From positions 1 to 64,000 of the IMG/VR virus record IMGVR_UViG_3300009506_003033: 64,000 nucleotides of DNA, one strand, 5' to 3'. This document shows, piece after piece, positions 39,681 through 47,300 of the stretch; within the stretch, counting starts at the first letter, position 1; the number at the start of each line of letters is the position of its first letter. This DNA comes from a virus. The notes under the pieces were generated by a model. The model had not been told where the DNA came from, searched no databases, and saw nothing but the letters and a program-made list of their open reading frames with translations. Both the position numbers and the translations under genes were made by a program.

Positions 39681-40666
39681 GCGATGATTTACCAAAAGCA
39701 CACGCACGGTTCAGGGCATTTCACGAGAGGTTCCCGCTGCCGGAGGATAAATTCACGGCACTCAAGGAAGACATCGTGCGAACGAAACAGGTGCGCGATC
39801 CGTTGGTGACGTGGAAAGGCTGTCTCGTCGACGGGTACACCAGGGCCGAGATCATCGAGTCGGAGGGCATCAATATCTGGTCGAGCGAAGCGTTGGATCC
39901 GGACTGGTCGGAGGATCGGGTCTACGAATGGGTGATCGTGAATCAGTGTGCTCGACGGAACCTCACGGAGCAGCAGATGGAGCTGGTTTGGGGGGAGCGA
40001 TACAACCTCGAGAAGGCGAAAGATCACACCGAAAACTTGCCAGTCACTACGGGGGATGTCGAACCAAGCGGTAAAAATTACCGCTTGGGAGAAACTCCGG
40101 GGAAAACGCAAAAAACGACAAACGGAACCGGAAAGAAGAGGGGGAGACCGAAAACGTCGGAACGGATCGCGAAAGAGGCAGGCAAATCCGAAAAAACGGT
40201 GCGGACATGGGGGAAGCATCAGCAGATATTCGAGAGTCTCCCATCGCTCGTTCAGCGGGCGGTCACGAAGAGTCCGAAAAAACTCACCGATAGCCAGTGG
40301 AAGGCCCTGGATAGATGCGAGGGCATCGAAGGTGTGGAGCGGGCATTGCGGGTAGGCCAAGCGGACAATTTGGCGACTGCATACAAGGTTGCCACGGGAA
40401 AAGAATTTGCGGGCATGAAATCGAAACCGAAACAGAAAGGGGAATCGGAACAAACGCAGGATGATGGGCCCCTCACGGAGATTCAGATTGTCAAGCAGAT
40501 CGACGGGATCCGCAAATCTATCGTAAAGCATCGAGCAGCCATGGGATTGTGGACGGAGGCCGGATTGAAGCTGCCAGAAGTCAAACAAATCAGGCTAATC
40601 ATGGCGGCCCTGGATATCCACGTGTATCAACCATTAGGACAACTGGAAGAGGCATTGAAGAAATGA
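39677..40666 (+). CDS. ParB-like nuclease/DNA-binding protein
   Basis: A 329-residue protein. PLVTWKGCLVDGYTRAEIIE is the ParB/Sulfiredoxin-fold core (D-G-x-x-R) near residue 44, NQCARRNLTEQQMELVWGERYN the following helix, and SERIAKEAGKSEKTVRTWGKHQQIF a KorB/ParB-type HTH near residue 165. The linker between them (residues about 130-147) is encoded by a 25-bp palindrome shared with 20797-20825. Phage ParB-like proteins may bind or nick DNA or regulate; target unknown. Confidence 0.82.
   Translation: MSDDLPKAHARFRAFHERFPLPEDKFTALKEDIVRTKQVRDPLVTWKGCLVDGYTRAEIIESEGINIWSSEALDPDWSEDRVYEWVIVNQCARRNLTEQQMELVWGERYNLEKAKDHTENLPVTTGDVEPSGKNYRLGETPGKTQKTTNGTGKKRGRPKTSERIAKEAGKSEKTVRTWGKHQQIFESLPSLVQRAVTKSPKKLTDSQWKALDRCEGIEGVERALRVGQADNLATAYKVATGKEFAGMKSKPKQKGESEQTQDDGPLTEIQIVKQIDGIRKSIVKHRAAMGLWTEAGLKLPEVKQIRLIMAALDIHVYQPLGQLEEALKK
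40064..40088. repeat. Palindromic repeat element, copy 2, inside the ParB-like gene
   Basis: Arms CCAAGCGGTAA and TTACCGCTTGG around a 3-base centre. The next 25-30 bases also match copy 1 at 20.8 kb (minus strand), so the mobile unit is about 50 bp with the palindrome at one end. Confidence 0.85.
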
Positions 40667-40875
40667 TTGAATTCCGGGACTACAAACAGAAGGCAGCAGC
40701 AATATCACTCAGCGAAATTCGTAATCTAGAGATTCAGTGTCCGGGAGGACAGTGGTGCATGTGTTGTGGTTCTGGTTGTACTTGCGGCTGTCGCGATGAA
40801 TGTCCCGTGTTTTTGGCGGCTGGACGTCGTTTCATCTTCGAACAGTCAGCCAACCAATTGCAGAAAGATAATTGA
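40663..40875 (+). CDS. Small cysteine-rich protein
   Basis: A 70-residue product, ATGA overlap with the ParB-like gene. CPGGQWCMCCGSGCTCGCRDEC packs eight Cys in 22 residues, a metal-binding or disulphide knot. Function unknown. Confidence 0.6.
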   Translation: MIEFRDYKQKAAAISLSEIRNLEIQCPGGQWCMCCGSGCTCGCRDECPVFLAAGRRFIFEQSANQLQKDN

Positions 40876-42383
40876 TGTCGATTGAACTCCGAGACTACCA
40901 GCAGCGAGCGATACAAGCCACGCATGAGGCACTGAGACGTGTCAATCGCGTGGTGCTTGTAGCTCCCACGGGCAGTGGCAAGAATTTTTTGTGTAGGTGG
41001 TGGTGCGATGCAATTCCAAAGCGAAATCGAAGACTGGCTATCATTACCCACAGACGAGTTCTCGTATTCCAAATGTCACGACACTGTCAAAATTCTGGCA
41101 TTGATCATGGCATTCGCATGGGTGACGATACGACCAATATCGAGGCCCCAGTCCAAATCTGTTCAATCGATACACTCCATTCGCGAGGCAAAGAATTCTA
41201 TCCATCAGCAGACTGGGTGATCATTGACGAAATCCACTGTAACGAACAACGGTACGCCAAACTGCTAGAGCATTATCCGAGGGCCAAAATTGTCGGCTTG
41301 ACGGCTACACCGGCCAACGAACGTGGAGAGCGTCTGAGCATACCGGAAGAGATAGTTGAACCAGTCTGCAACAGCGATTTGATACCGAAATGGTTGTTGC
41401 CAACTCGGGTTTATCAGATTTGTGACGTTGAAACGAAAGGAATAGGTACGTCAAATGGTGAGTGGAACCAAGAAGAACTCGGCAAGCGACTCGAAAAAGG
41501 ATTCTCTGCAATCGATCTATGGAAACACTGGAAGCCATTTTCCGATCGACAAACTATTGTCTGGGTTCCAAGAGTTGCGTTTGCCAGAGGACTTGCCGAT
41601 CAGTTCGTCGAACGAGGATATTCTGCGGAGGTATTGGTTGCTTCCACAGACAACTCGGAACGCGATTCGATGTTTTCACGGTTTCAATCTGGAACACTTA
41701 GAGTGATTATTGGCGTTCAGATCCCGACAATCGGCCTGGACCTACCGATAGCCAGCTGCGGCATCGATTTACAGCCGAGTAGACAGTTGCGCAATTGGTG
41801 GCAAAAGCTAGGCAGAACGCGACGGCAGCACGGCGACCAGCAGGACGCAGTGCTTCTGGATTGCGGTGGCAACTACTGGAGGCATCAGATTCATCCCGAC
41901 GAGGATCCACCCTGGCCAACTGACGGTAAGACGACGGCCGAATTGCTGAAAGAACGTCGAGAGCGCACAGAGACGGCCGGTAAAGAGCCCTGGGAGTGTC
42001 CCATCTGCAAATACTCACTCGCTCCGTGGGAACGCCTGCACGACAATAAGTGCCCAAATTGCGGCCACGAGCTGGCTCGGGCGAAGCGGCGGATCATCAT
42101 GGGCGATGGAACCATGAGAGAAGTCACGGCGAAATCTCAGCGAGTCAAGAAACAATCTGAACACGTCAAAGTGTGGTTGTCGTGTCTGTACATCGCCGCC
42201 AATACTCACAAAACAGTTGGATTCGCATCTTGGCTATTCAAAAAACGCACGAACAAGTGGCCGCAGAGTACGGACGTAGCGTCAGCGATGAAGGGCTCTA
42301 TGGCACTTCCACCGCCGAATAGTGCAGACTGGAAATTGCCGGTGGCCATGCTATATCCACAGCTACGAAGGAAACCACGATGA
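40875..42383 (+). CDS. SF2 helicase (type III restriction/DEAD-like) with zinc ribbon
   Basis: A 502-residue helicase. RDYQQRAIQATHEAL is the Q-like motif and VAPTGSGKN the Walker A loop, whose final T/S is Asn here. IIDEIH is the DExH box, GLTATP motif III, GLDLPIA motif V, and WWQKLGRTRR motif VI with its arginine finger. A zinc ribbon (CPICKYSLAP...CPNCGH) follows at about residue 375, then a primase-like tail. It probably acts in replication or repair. TGATG junction at the start. Confidence 0.85.
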   Translation: MSIELRDYQQRAIQATHEALRRVNRVVLVAPTGSGKNFLCRWWCDAIPKRNRRLAIITHRRVLVFQMSRHCQNSGIDHGIRMGDDTTNIEAPVQICSIDTLHSRGKEFYPSADWVIIDEIHCNEQRYAKLLEHYPRAKIVGLTATPANERGERLSIPEEIVEPVCNSDLIPKWLLPTRVYQICDVETKGIGTSNGEWNQEELGKRLEKGFSAIDLWKHWKPFSDRQTIVWVPRVAFARGLADQFVERGYSAEVLVASTDNSERDSMFSRFQSGTLRVIIGVQIPTIGLDLPIASCGIDLQPSRQLRNWWQKLGRTRRQHGDQQDAVLLDCGGNYWRHQIHPDEDPPWPTDGKTTAELLKERRERTETAGKEPWECPICKYSLAPWERLHDNKCPNCGHELARAKRRIIMGDGTMREVTAKSQRVKKQSEHVKVWLSCLYIAANTHKTVGFASWLFKKRTNKWPQSTDVASAMKGSMALPPPNSADWKLPVAMLYPQLRRKPR

Positions 42384-42559
42384 ATCAAGACGACACCGAT
42401 GCAAATGTCGTGCAGTGTTGGCGATGTTTAACACGGATCTTAGTCCGAGAAGGCGTGATTATCGAACATGAATACGTTGAAGGCGAGTTTCGTCCAGTGC
42501 ATGAGATGTGTGCTGAACAACGGGTCATGAATGGCCACATGCCAGATGTAACTGATTGA
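42380..42559 (+). CDS. 59-residue acidic protein
   Basis: A short frame starting in ATGA overlap with the helicase stop. QCWRCLTRILVREGVIIEHEYVEGEFRPVHEMCAE contains CxxC and later H and C residues that may bind zinc. Followed by TGTTTTTCC and the convergent repressor gene. Confidence 0.6.
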   Translation: MNQDDTDANVVQCWRCLTRILVREGVIIEHEYVEGEFRPVHEMCAEQRVMNGHMPDVTD

Positions 42560-42568
42560 TTGTTTTTC

Positions 42569-42820
42569 CTAAGGATTGTGGCTAACTTCTCCCATTGTGG
42601 TCGGATTCTTGGATGAAGATCGACAGAGAAGTTCATCGGTCGTACATTTCAGGCAGTCTGCCAAGAGCACGAGTTGAAGAGTCGTCGGAAGTCGTTTGTC
42701 TCGTTCAAAGTCCGACAAAGTACCCTGGCTAATTCCCGTCTGTCTTGCGATCTCCAGTTGTGTCAGTCCCCGGAGCACACGCAGATTTTTGAGAATTTCA
42801 CCAGTGGTTTGCTCTTCCAT
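42569..42820 (-). CDS. XRE-family transcriptional regulator
   Basis: An 83-residue HTH_3 protein: LKNLRVLRGLTQLEIARQTGISQGTLSDFERDKRLPTTLQLVLLADCL is a complete five-helix cI/Cro-like domain (residues about 11-58). It is the only minus-strand gene in the right half, convergent with the helicase operon and divergent from the protease gene, as a phage repressor might be. Start chosen at MEEQTTGEILK where the domain begins. Confidence 0.85.
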   Translation of the reverse strand: MEEQTTGEILKNLRVLRGLTQLEIARQTGISQGTLSDFERDKRLPTTLQLVLLADCLKCTTDELLCRSSSKNPTTMGEVSHNP

Positions 42821-42869
42821 GGCTTGACGCCTATCGAACGATGTGATAACGTGCATTGCTATACTAGAC

Positions 42870-43931
42870 ATGCAGTTTAGCAAATTCATGGTCGGATTCA
42901 AAGTACAAATCGTAGCCGTCGTTCTGGTACTGGCCTCGTGGACATCTACCAGTGCCGAGCGGTGCATCGTTTTCGCCCAAGGTGCAGGCGGATGGTTCCG
43001 TGGAATGGGTGTGCTGGTAGCCAAGGAAGGCACTCGTGGCCTCGTGATGTCGGCGAAGCACGTTGTCCGAAATGCACGCGGTTCTGTGATTTGCCGATTT
43101 GTTGGCGGTGATGTGCGAGTGAGTCAAGTGTTGCGTGTCCCGAATGCAGATATTTGCGGCATGTTGATTGACAATGTACCCGCAAGGGCAGAGCCGACAT
43201 CGTTTGCCGAAGAAGCGCCAAGTGGCAGCGTTGGCACATTTCGAGGTCAGGCTCCGATCACTGTGCAAAATGTGTCGAGCCTGAACGGTTTGCCTCAAAT
43301 CGGATGGCTTGCATCTAGTCCACAAGGGGATTCAGGTGGACCGGTATACAACAGCAATCACGAAGTCGTCGGCATTCTTTGGGGATCCGATGGAAGAACA
43401 TCGATGTCGGAGAGCTATGCGACGGCGCGATGGGCATATGTGCAATTTTGTCAGGCATGGAATTTTCCATGTCCGAGTTGCCAACCGTTACCTTCTGGGA
43501 GGATGGTTGTAGTCCGGCCGACGCAACCGGCTGCTCCTGCTGGTAGTTCAACTCAAGTCGGTCCCTCACAGGCGACGCTGTCGCAGGAGCAGCTTCTAAA
43601 CACTCTGTTGGAAAGGATGGCCAAGGATGAAAGGTTCCGGGGAGTTGCCGGACCCAGTGGGCCTCCTGGCCCGATCGGTCCTGCTGGTGGCGATGGCAGA
43701 GATGGATCTGTGGGTGCTCAGGGACCTCGCGGACCTGTTGGAGAACCTGGCCCGCCAGGACAAGATATCGACGCGAGCGGTGCTATGGCAGCGATTGCAG
43801 CAATCGGCAATCGAATTGATGATCTGACGTTTACCGTCGAGGTTGTTCAACCCGACGGAACTGTTGACACCGGTGTTGTTGTGCACGTCGACGGAGGCGT
43901 GCTCCGTATTAACCTTTCTGGAAAGGAGTAA
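42870..43931 (+). CDS. Secreted trypsin-like serine protease with collagen-like repeat
   Basis: A 353-residue product. Signal peptide residues about 7-30 (hydrophobic VQIVAVVLVLASW, cleavage near STSA). A chymotrypsin-fold protease follows with His64 (SAKHVV), Asp94 (NADICG) and Ser155 (QGDSGGPVY). After a Pro/Gln linker, residues about 260-302 are Gly-X-Y collagen repeats (GPPGPIGPAGG, GPVGEPGPPG), then a short C-terminal domain. It may be exported or displayed on a fibre. A TATACT -10-like box lies just before the ATG; no clear ribosome site. Confidence 0.82.
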   Translation: MQFSKFMVGFKVQIVAVVLVLASWTSTSAERCIVFAQGAGGWFRGMGVLVAKEGTRGLVMSAKHVVRNARGSVICRFVGGDVRVSQVLRVPNADICGMLIDNVPARAEPTSFAEEAPSGSVGTFRGQAPITVQNVSSLNGLPQIGWLASSPQGDSGGPVYNSNHEVVGILWGSDGRTSMSESYATARWAYVQFCQAWNFPCPSCQPLPSGRMVVVRPTQPAAPAGSSTQVGPSQATLSQEQLLNTLLERMAKDERFRGVAGPSGPPGPIGPAGGDGRDGSVGAQGPRGPVGEPGPPGQDIDASGAMAAIAAIGNRIDDLTFTVEVVQPDGTVDTGVVVHVDGGVLRINLSGKE

Positions 43932-43936
43932 TTCCA

Positions 43937-44263
43937 ATGGCTATTCCGGCCCCGACATCAGACGCTGATGCCATGTGGACCATGAACCTCAAGGCAATCG
44001 CCGATAGCGGAGCATCACTTATTATGGGTGCTGCTCAAGACGTGAAGCTGAGTCAGGCTAGGCTTGCGATCCTTGGCGAGAACCTGCTGGCCCGCGCTGG
44101 CACGACTTTGGTTCAGCCCGATCCTATCGAGGCGGCTGCGACCAAGCAGATTTTGACGGGTAACGCGATGGGCGACAATGCACTTGTGACGGCTCTCGCA
44201 GCGATTCTATCGAAGGTCAGCTACGGGTTCCCAAATCCGATTCCGGCCGGCGGTACGAGCTAA
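43937..44263 (+). CDS. Hypothetical protein, Ala-rich
   Basis: A 108-residue helical product (LKAIADSGASLIMGAAQDVKLSQARLAILGENLLARAG) preceded by GGAAAGGAG. Composition (A, L, G; few charges) suggests an exported or structural helical protein. Followed by a terminator-like stem. Function unknown. Confidence 0.6.
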   Translation: MAIPAPTSDADAMWTMNLKAIADSGASLIMGAAQDVKLSQARLAILGENLLARAGTTLVQPDPIEAAATKQILTGNAMGDNALVTALAAILSKVSYGFPNPIPAGGTS

Positions 44264-44297
44264 TCGCGTGCCGTAGAGGCACGTCTACGGCTGCGAT

Positions 44298-44338
44298 AAA
44301 CCTTCACCGGTGGCGTGCCACGCCGCTGGAGGTTTTTA
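44298..44338 (+). terminator. Stem-loop with U-tract between genes
   Basis: AACCTTCACCGGTGGCG and CGCCGCTGGAGGTT pair imperfectly around a short loop and end in TTTTT. The 3' arm contains GGAGG, the ribosome site of the next gene, so folding may also limit its translation. Confidence 0.6.
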
Positions 44339-44671
44339 ATGACTGCCAAATTCAATATCGAAGTTCCGGTGACGCTGATCTTTCAGCCTGGTCTCGTTCT
44401 GTTGAAAGCTGGATCTCAGACTTTCAATCTCGCAGCGATTGACACCATTGATGAATTTCGTGTATTGCTGTACGGACTCGCATCTGGGGCCATACAATCA
44501 ATAGCTGGCGATTCTGCGACCAGAGTTGTTGCTCCATCCGACGCCAAGCAAACTGCGGAGGCTGCCGATATAATGGCGGATGCCTTTCGCCGACAGGCCC
44601 AGCGGTCACATCAAAATCTCAAGGAAGCTCAAGAGACTTATGAGGCTGCCGTTGCTGGACTCACCAAGTGA
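44339..44671 (+). CDS. Hypothetical protein
   Basis: A 110-residue product starting 4-9 nt after GGAGGTTTTT. N-terminal beta (FNIEVPVTLIFQPGLVLL) and C-terminal helix (SHQNLKEAQETYEAAVAG). No family recognised. Confidence 0.6.
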   Translation: MTAKFNIEVPVTLIFQPGLVLLKAGSQTFNLAAIDTIDEFRVLLYGLASGAIQSIAGDSATRVVAPSDAKQTAEAADIMADAFRRQAQRSHQNLKEAQETYEAAVAGLTK

Positions 44672-44858
44672 ACCAACAGTAACCGCTACTGAAAAGGTTG
44701 CCGAACTACTGAAGTTTCGCCAGGACAAAAGCGAAGCTCTGAAGGAAATTCTCCGCGAATTGACAGAATACGAAGGTCGGCAAGATGCGAGGATGAAAGA
44801 TTTTCTCGATTATTCGCAGCAATGGATTGCAAAGCAGAAGGAATTGGCAAATGGATGA
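44640..44858 (+). CDS. Small helical protein
   Basis: A 72-residue product. TEKVAELLKFRQDKSEALKEILRELTEYEGRQDARMKDFLDYSQQW is a continuous amphipathic helix. Start uncertain: the ATG used lies 31 nt inside the previous gene. Confidence 0.5.
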   Translation: MRLPLLDSPSEPTVTATEKVAELLKFRQDKSEALKEILRELTEYEGRQDARMKDFLDYSQQWIAKQKELANG

Positions 44859-45057
44859 CTTTGGTAGAGAAGAAATTATTGGCATACTTGAAAGAATTGT
44901 GTCGATACAAGTAAGCATGAAAAATCTTCTGGACTCAGATTACACACAACCGATAAATGAACAACTCGCATGTGTAACGAATGACATCGATCTCGTTTTG
45001 GCTGATTTACGAGATGCCAGACGTATAGTTCATAAAAAGGAGTTGGCAAGTGAATGA
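44851..45057 (+). CDS. Small helical protein
   Basis: A 68-residue acidic product (REEIIGILERIVSIQVSMKNLLDSDYTQ) preceded by AGAAGGAATTGGCAA. Overlaps the previous stop by 8 nt. One of a string of short helical genes; function unknown. Confidence 0.55.
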   Translation: MDDFGREEIIGILERIVSIQVSMKNLLDSDYTQPINEQLACVTNDIDLVLADLRDARRIVHKKELASE

Positions 45058-45268
45058 TTTCGACATCGCAGTCGATGATGATATTGCTGAACTTGTTGAA
45101 TCAGGTAAACTGGACCCGTGGAAAGCCGGTCAGTGTCAGCTCCGACGCGATGTCGCAGAACTCAAAACACAATTGCGAGATGACATCGCAGTCCTTCAAA
45201 AAAAAATGGAAGATCGAATCACAAAGGACAGTTGGCTCAAAATCCGAAGAAGAAATCCTACTGGCTGA
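45050..45268 (+). CDS. Small coiled-coil protein
   Basis: A 72-residue product from a GTG preceded by AAAAGGAGTTGGCAA. Acidic N-terminus, then a coiled coil (QLRRDVAELKTQLRDDIAVLQKKMEDRI). A run of nine A at 45198-45206 lies in the coil; it could cause slippage. The last residues overlap a membrane-protein frame. Confidence 0.6.
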   Translation: MNDFDIAVDDDIAELVESGKLDPWKAGQCQLRRDVAELKTQLRDDIAVLQKKMEDRITKDSWLKIRRRNPTG

Positions 45269-45390
45269 TCGCGGTCTTGATCTTGGCATTCATCGCCGAG
45301 GCCATCATCGGATACTTAATACTGGATCAAGGATTTCTACCGACAATGAATCAACAACAGCCAATTCACATCAAACTGGAGACGCGATGA
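45232..45390 (+). CDS. 52-residue single-pass membrane protein, TTG start
   Basis: The frame after TTG at 45232 (AAAGGA four bases upstream) encodes LAQNPKKKSYWLIAVLIL and a hydrophobic helix to about residue 35. Its TGA overlaps the next gene's ATG as ATGA, exactly the coupling used elsewhere, which supports it. It might instead be reached by a frameshift from the coiled-coil gene, giving a coil plus membrane anchor, a spanin-like or Rz-like layout; that is speculation. Confidence 0.5.
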   Translation: MAQNPKKKSYWLIAVLILAFIAEAIIGYLILDQGFLPTMNQQQPIHIKLETR

Positions 45391-45665
45391 ATCCAAACGA
45401 AAATCATCAATTGATCATAGGCGGGATCACTTTGATTTCAGACGGACGTTTGGCCACTGTGACGAGTCCAGTGTGTGTTTATGAGAATCTGACGCCGGAA
45501 AACGTGCAGGAATTTTGGAATCTGGCCCGATCGAGAGGAGACATCGTAAACGCGATGGATGAATTCCGCGACAAGATGTCTTCGATCTTGATTGATATAG
45601 GCAACGTTCGACAAGCAAAGGCTAAAGGAAATCCAGATGTCAGCATCGATCAATCCACGAAGTAA
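45387..45665 (+). CDS. Hypothetical protein
   Basis: A 92-residue product. NHQLIIGGITLISDGRLATVTSPVCVYENLTPENVQEFWNLARSR suggests a small alpha/beta fold. Starts in ATGA overlap. Function unknown. Confidence 0.55.
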   Translation: MNPNENHQLIIGGITLISDGRLATVTSPVCVYENLTPENVQEFWNLARSRGDIVNAMDEFRDKMSSILIDIGNVRQAKAKGNPDVSIDQSTK

Positions 45666-45849
45666 TTTGCTCCGAACAGCACTTCCAAACGAACACGTGG
45701 CGAATTTTCTTCAAGGTCGCAAAGACATGCCAACGCTGCTTGGCACCATCGAATACATGGATGCTGAGATGGCACGTCTAGAAAGCGAGCTGCGAGCAGT
45801 GGAACATCAGAGACCGGGATGCCCGAAGAAATCTGATAATAACGACTGA
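45637..45849 (+). CDS. Small hypothetical protein
   Basis: A 70-residue product with AAAGGA 7 nt upstream. The second half is a short coiled coil (MDAEMARLESELRAVEHQR). Overlaps the previous gene by 29 nt. Function unknown. Confidence 0.5.
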   Translation: MSASINPRSNLLRTALPNEHVANFLQGRKDMPTLLGTIEYMDAEMARLESELRAVEHQRPGCPKKSDNND

Positions 45850-45864
45850 AAGGAACAGAATCCA

Positions 45865-46206
45865 ATGAAACTGGCTGTTATCGCATCGTTTGTGGCAATA
45901 CTCTTCCTTGTCAGCGCATGTAGTGCTGACGTCATTTATCGTCCCGGATTGCTTCCGGGCGTTTGGTGGGGAATTCAGCCGGCGGGGCCACCGATCACAG
46001 TGCAACCGATGCAACGAGTTCGCATTCGTGTTTTTCGGCCATGGTTCTTGGCTGTGCCGCCGGTCATTCAGTACCCACGAGGACCATATTCACCGGTTCA
46101 GGTAATGCCAGGATCATCGGCGCCAACGTGGGGCGAATATCAGGGTCGATGGGGATGGGGAGTCATTCCACAGCAGAATTCAACCGTAACCAAAGAGGAG
46201 CAATGA
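45865..46206 (+). CDS. Exported protein, probable lipoprotein
   Basis: A 113-residue product. MKLAVIASFVAILFLVSAC is a lipoprotein-type signal with VSAC as lipobox, so Cys19 would be lipidated. The rest is Pro-, Trp- and Gly-rich (PGLLPGVWWGIQPAGPP), unstructured by look. Phage lipoproteins often block superinfection or act in lysis; nothing here decides. AAAGGA precedes the ATG. Confidence 0.7.
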   Translation: MKLAVIASFVAILFLVSACSADVIYRPGLLPGVWWGIQPAGPPITVQPMQRVRIRVFRPWFLAVPPVIQYPRGPYSPVQVMPGSSAPTWGEYQGRWGWGVIPQQNSTVTKEEQ

Positions 46207-46496
46207 TGGCAGGACGAGGAAAGAAAGTGTGCCCAGAATGCAGTTCAGAATGCGGCACGAGAAGCAAAGAGTGTCCGAGTTGCAGTCATGTGTTCGCGGC
46301 CAGACGCGAATCGAAGAGGCCGCGAGTGCCAACTGATGCCGAACTAAAGGCACAAGATGTTTCCAGCAACGGAGCCATGATCCAGGCATCGAATGCCTTG
46401 GCGGCAATTGAGGCCGCTCGAAAATTGGTAGACTGTTGCAGCGGAGACGCGGCAGCCGCGAACGAGTTGATTCTATCTATGATCGGCCAAGATTAA
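46203..46496 (+). CDS. Zinc-ribbon protein
   Basis: A 97-residue product. CPECSSECGTRSKECPSCSH is a double-CxxC zinc ribbon near the N-terminus, then a basic linker and a C-terminal helix (ALAAIEAARKLVDCC). ATGA junction with the lipoprotein gene. Last gene before a strong terminator. Confidence 0.65.
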   Translation: MMAGRGKKVCPECSSECGTRSKECPSCSHVFAARRESKRPRVPTDAELKAQDVSSNGAMIQASNALAAIEAARKLVDCCSGDAAAANELILSMIGQD

Positions 46497-46509
46497 AGAG
46501 TCGATGGTC

Positions 46510-46575
46510 GCGAGGCACGATGGACTGCCCCGTCTCGGCTTGGAGCGATGTCGGGACGGGGTTGCCTCGCTTTTT
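46510..46575 (+). terminator. Rho-independent terminator
   Basis: Outer stem GCGAGGCA (46510-46517) with TGCCTCGC (46563-46570), inner stem CCCCGTC (46528-46534) with GACGGGG (46555-46561), then TTTTT. Confidence 0.85.
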
Positions 46576-46586
46576 GAAAGCAACTC

Positions 46587-47261
46587 ATGCCTGTTTTCTG
46601 TCTTTGCACCGGCCGCTGCGGATCGCAATCTATAGTTGATCTGCTGAAGCGAAACGGCGTCGAAGGCTGTCATCACGAGAAATATCCGGCACTCTTTCGT
46701 GAAGCAATCGGTTATTATTACGGGCTCTACAGTCGGGATCGAATCGTAGCGAAGTTGCGAGAGACGCGGCAGGGCGTGTTCTTCGAGGCCAACAACAAAC
46801 TCTTTCCGTTGGCCAAGCCTCTTTTTCAGGCGTTTCCCGACGCCAAGTTCATGGTTCTGCATCGCGACGGCAGAGAAGTAGTGCGGTCGGCTCTTCAGAG
46901 CAATTGGTATCATCCCAAAGATCCCTATGGCATGTTGAGGCTCGGTGCGAGGATGAGAATCTCGCAGTTCAAGAAGGTGTGTCGATATTGGTCTGAAGTT
47001 TACCGGCGCATCTACGATGATCTGGCATCGCTGGATTGTGAATTCATTGAAGTACGATTCGATGAATTGATCAAAGGCAAATTGGCGGATCAGCTCGGCA
47101 AGTTCATCGGCAGGAGGCTAAGACTTCGCGTGCCGCGGAGACTGCACCGCACGAAGCGATGGACGGTGAAACCATACGCGCAGTGGAAGCCCGAGCGGCA
47201 GCGAGAATTTCGGAGCATCTGCGGCCCGATGATGGAACGGCTGGGATATTCTTTCGATTGA
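46587..47261 (+). CDS. Sulfotransferase
   Basis: A 224-residue protein. FCLCTGRCGSQSIVDLLKR is the 5'-phosphosulfate loop in a GRCGSxS variant. FMVLHRDGREVVRSALQSNW is the 3'-phosphate motif with its conserved Arg and Ser. Third sulfotransferase of the window, separated from the glycan cassette by 27 kb. A carbohydrate target is likely. Bounded by a terminator upstream and a new promoter immediately after its stop. Confidence 0.82.
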   Translation: MPVFCLCTGRCGSQSIVDLLKRNGVEGCHHEKYPALFREAIGYYYGLYSRDRIVAKLRETRQGVFFEANNKLFPLAKPLFQAFPDAKFMVLHRDGREVVRSALQSNWYHPKDPYGMLRLGARMRISQFKKVCRYWSEVYRRIYDDLASLDCEFIEVRFDELIKGKLADQLGKFIGRRLRLRVPRRLHRTKRWTVKPYAQWKPERQREFRSICGPMMERLGYSFD

Positions 47262-47266
47262 CGGTA

Positions 47267-47294
47267 TTGACAGAATATCGCAGTCGTTTATAAT
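47267..47294 (+). promoter_or_regulatory. Consensus sigma70 promoter of ncRNA C
   Basis: TTGACA (47267-47272), 16-base spacer, TATAAT (47289-47294), starting 6 bases after the sulfotransferase stop. Predicted transcript start near 47301. Confidence 0.88.
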
Positions 47295-47300
47295 CTGGTT

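Noticed and set aside
39689-40588. 299-codon minus-strand frame under the ParB-like gene
   Set aside because: Same reason; the plus-strand product has clear ParB and HTH motifs.
42823-42852. Sigma70 promoter TTGACG with TAACGT before the protease gene
   Set aside because: The -10 is poor; TATACT at 42860 is a better -10 but has no -35 at the right distance. Left unassigned.
45197-45206. Programmed frameshift at the nine-A run
   Set aside because: Slippage is possible, but the downstream frame has its own TTG start and coupling, and no stimulatory stem is evident; kept only as an alternative.
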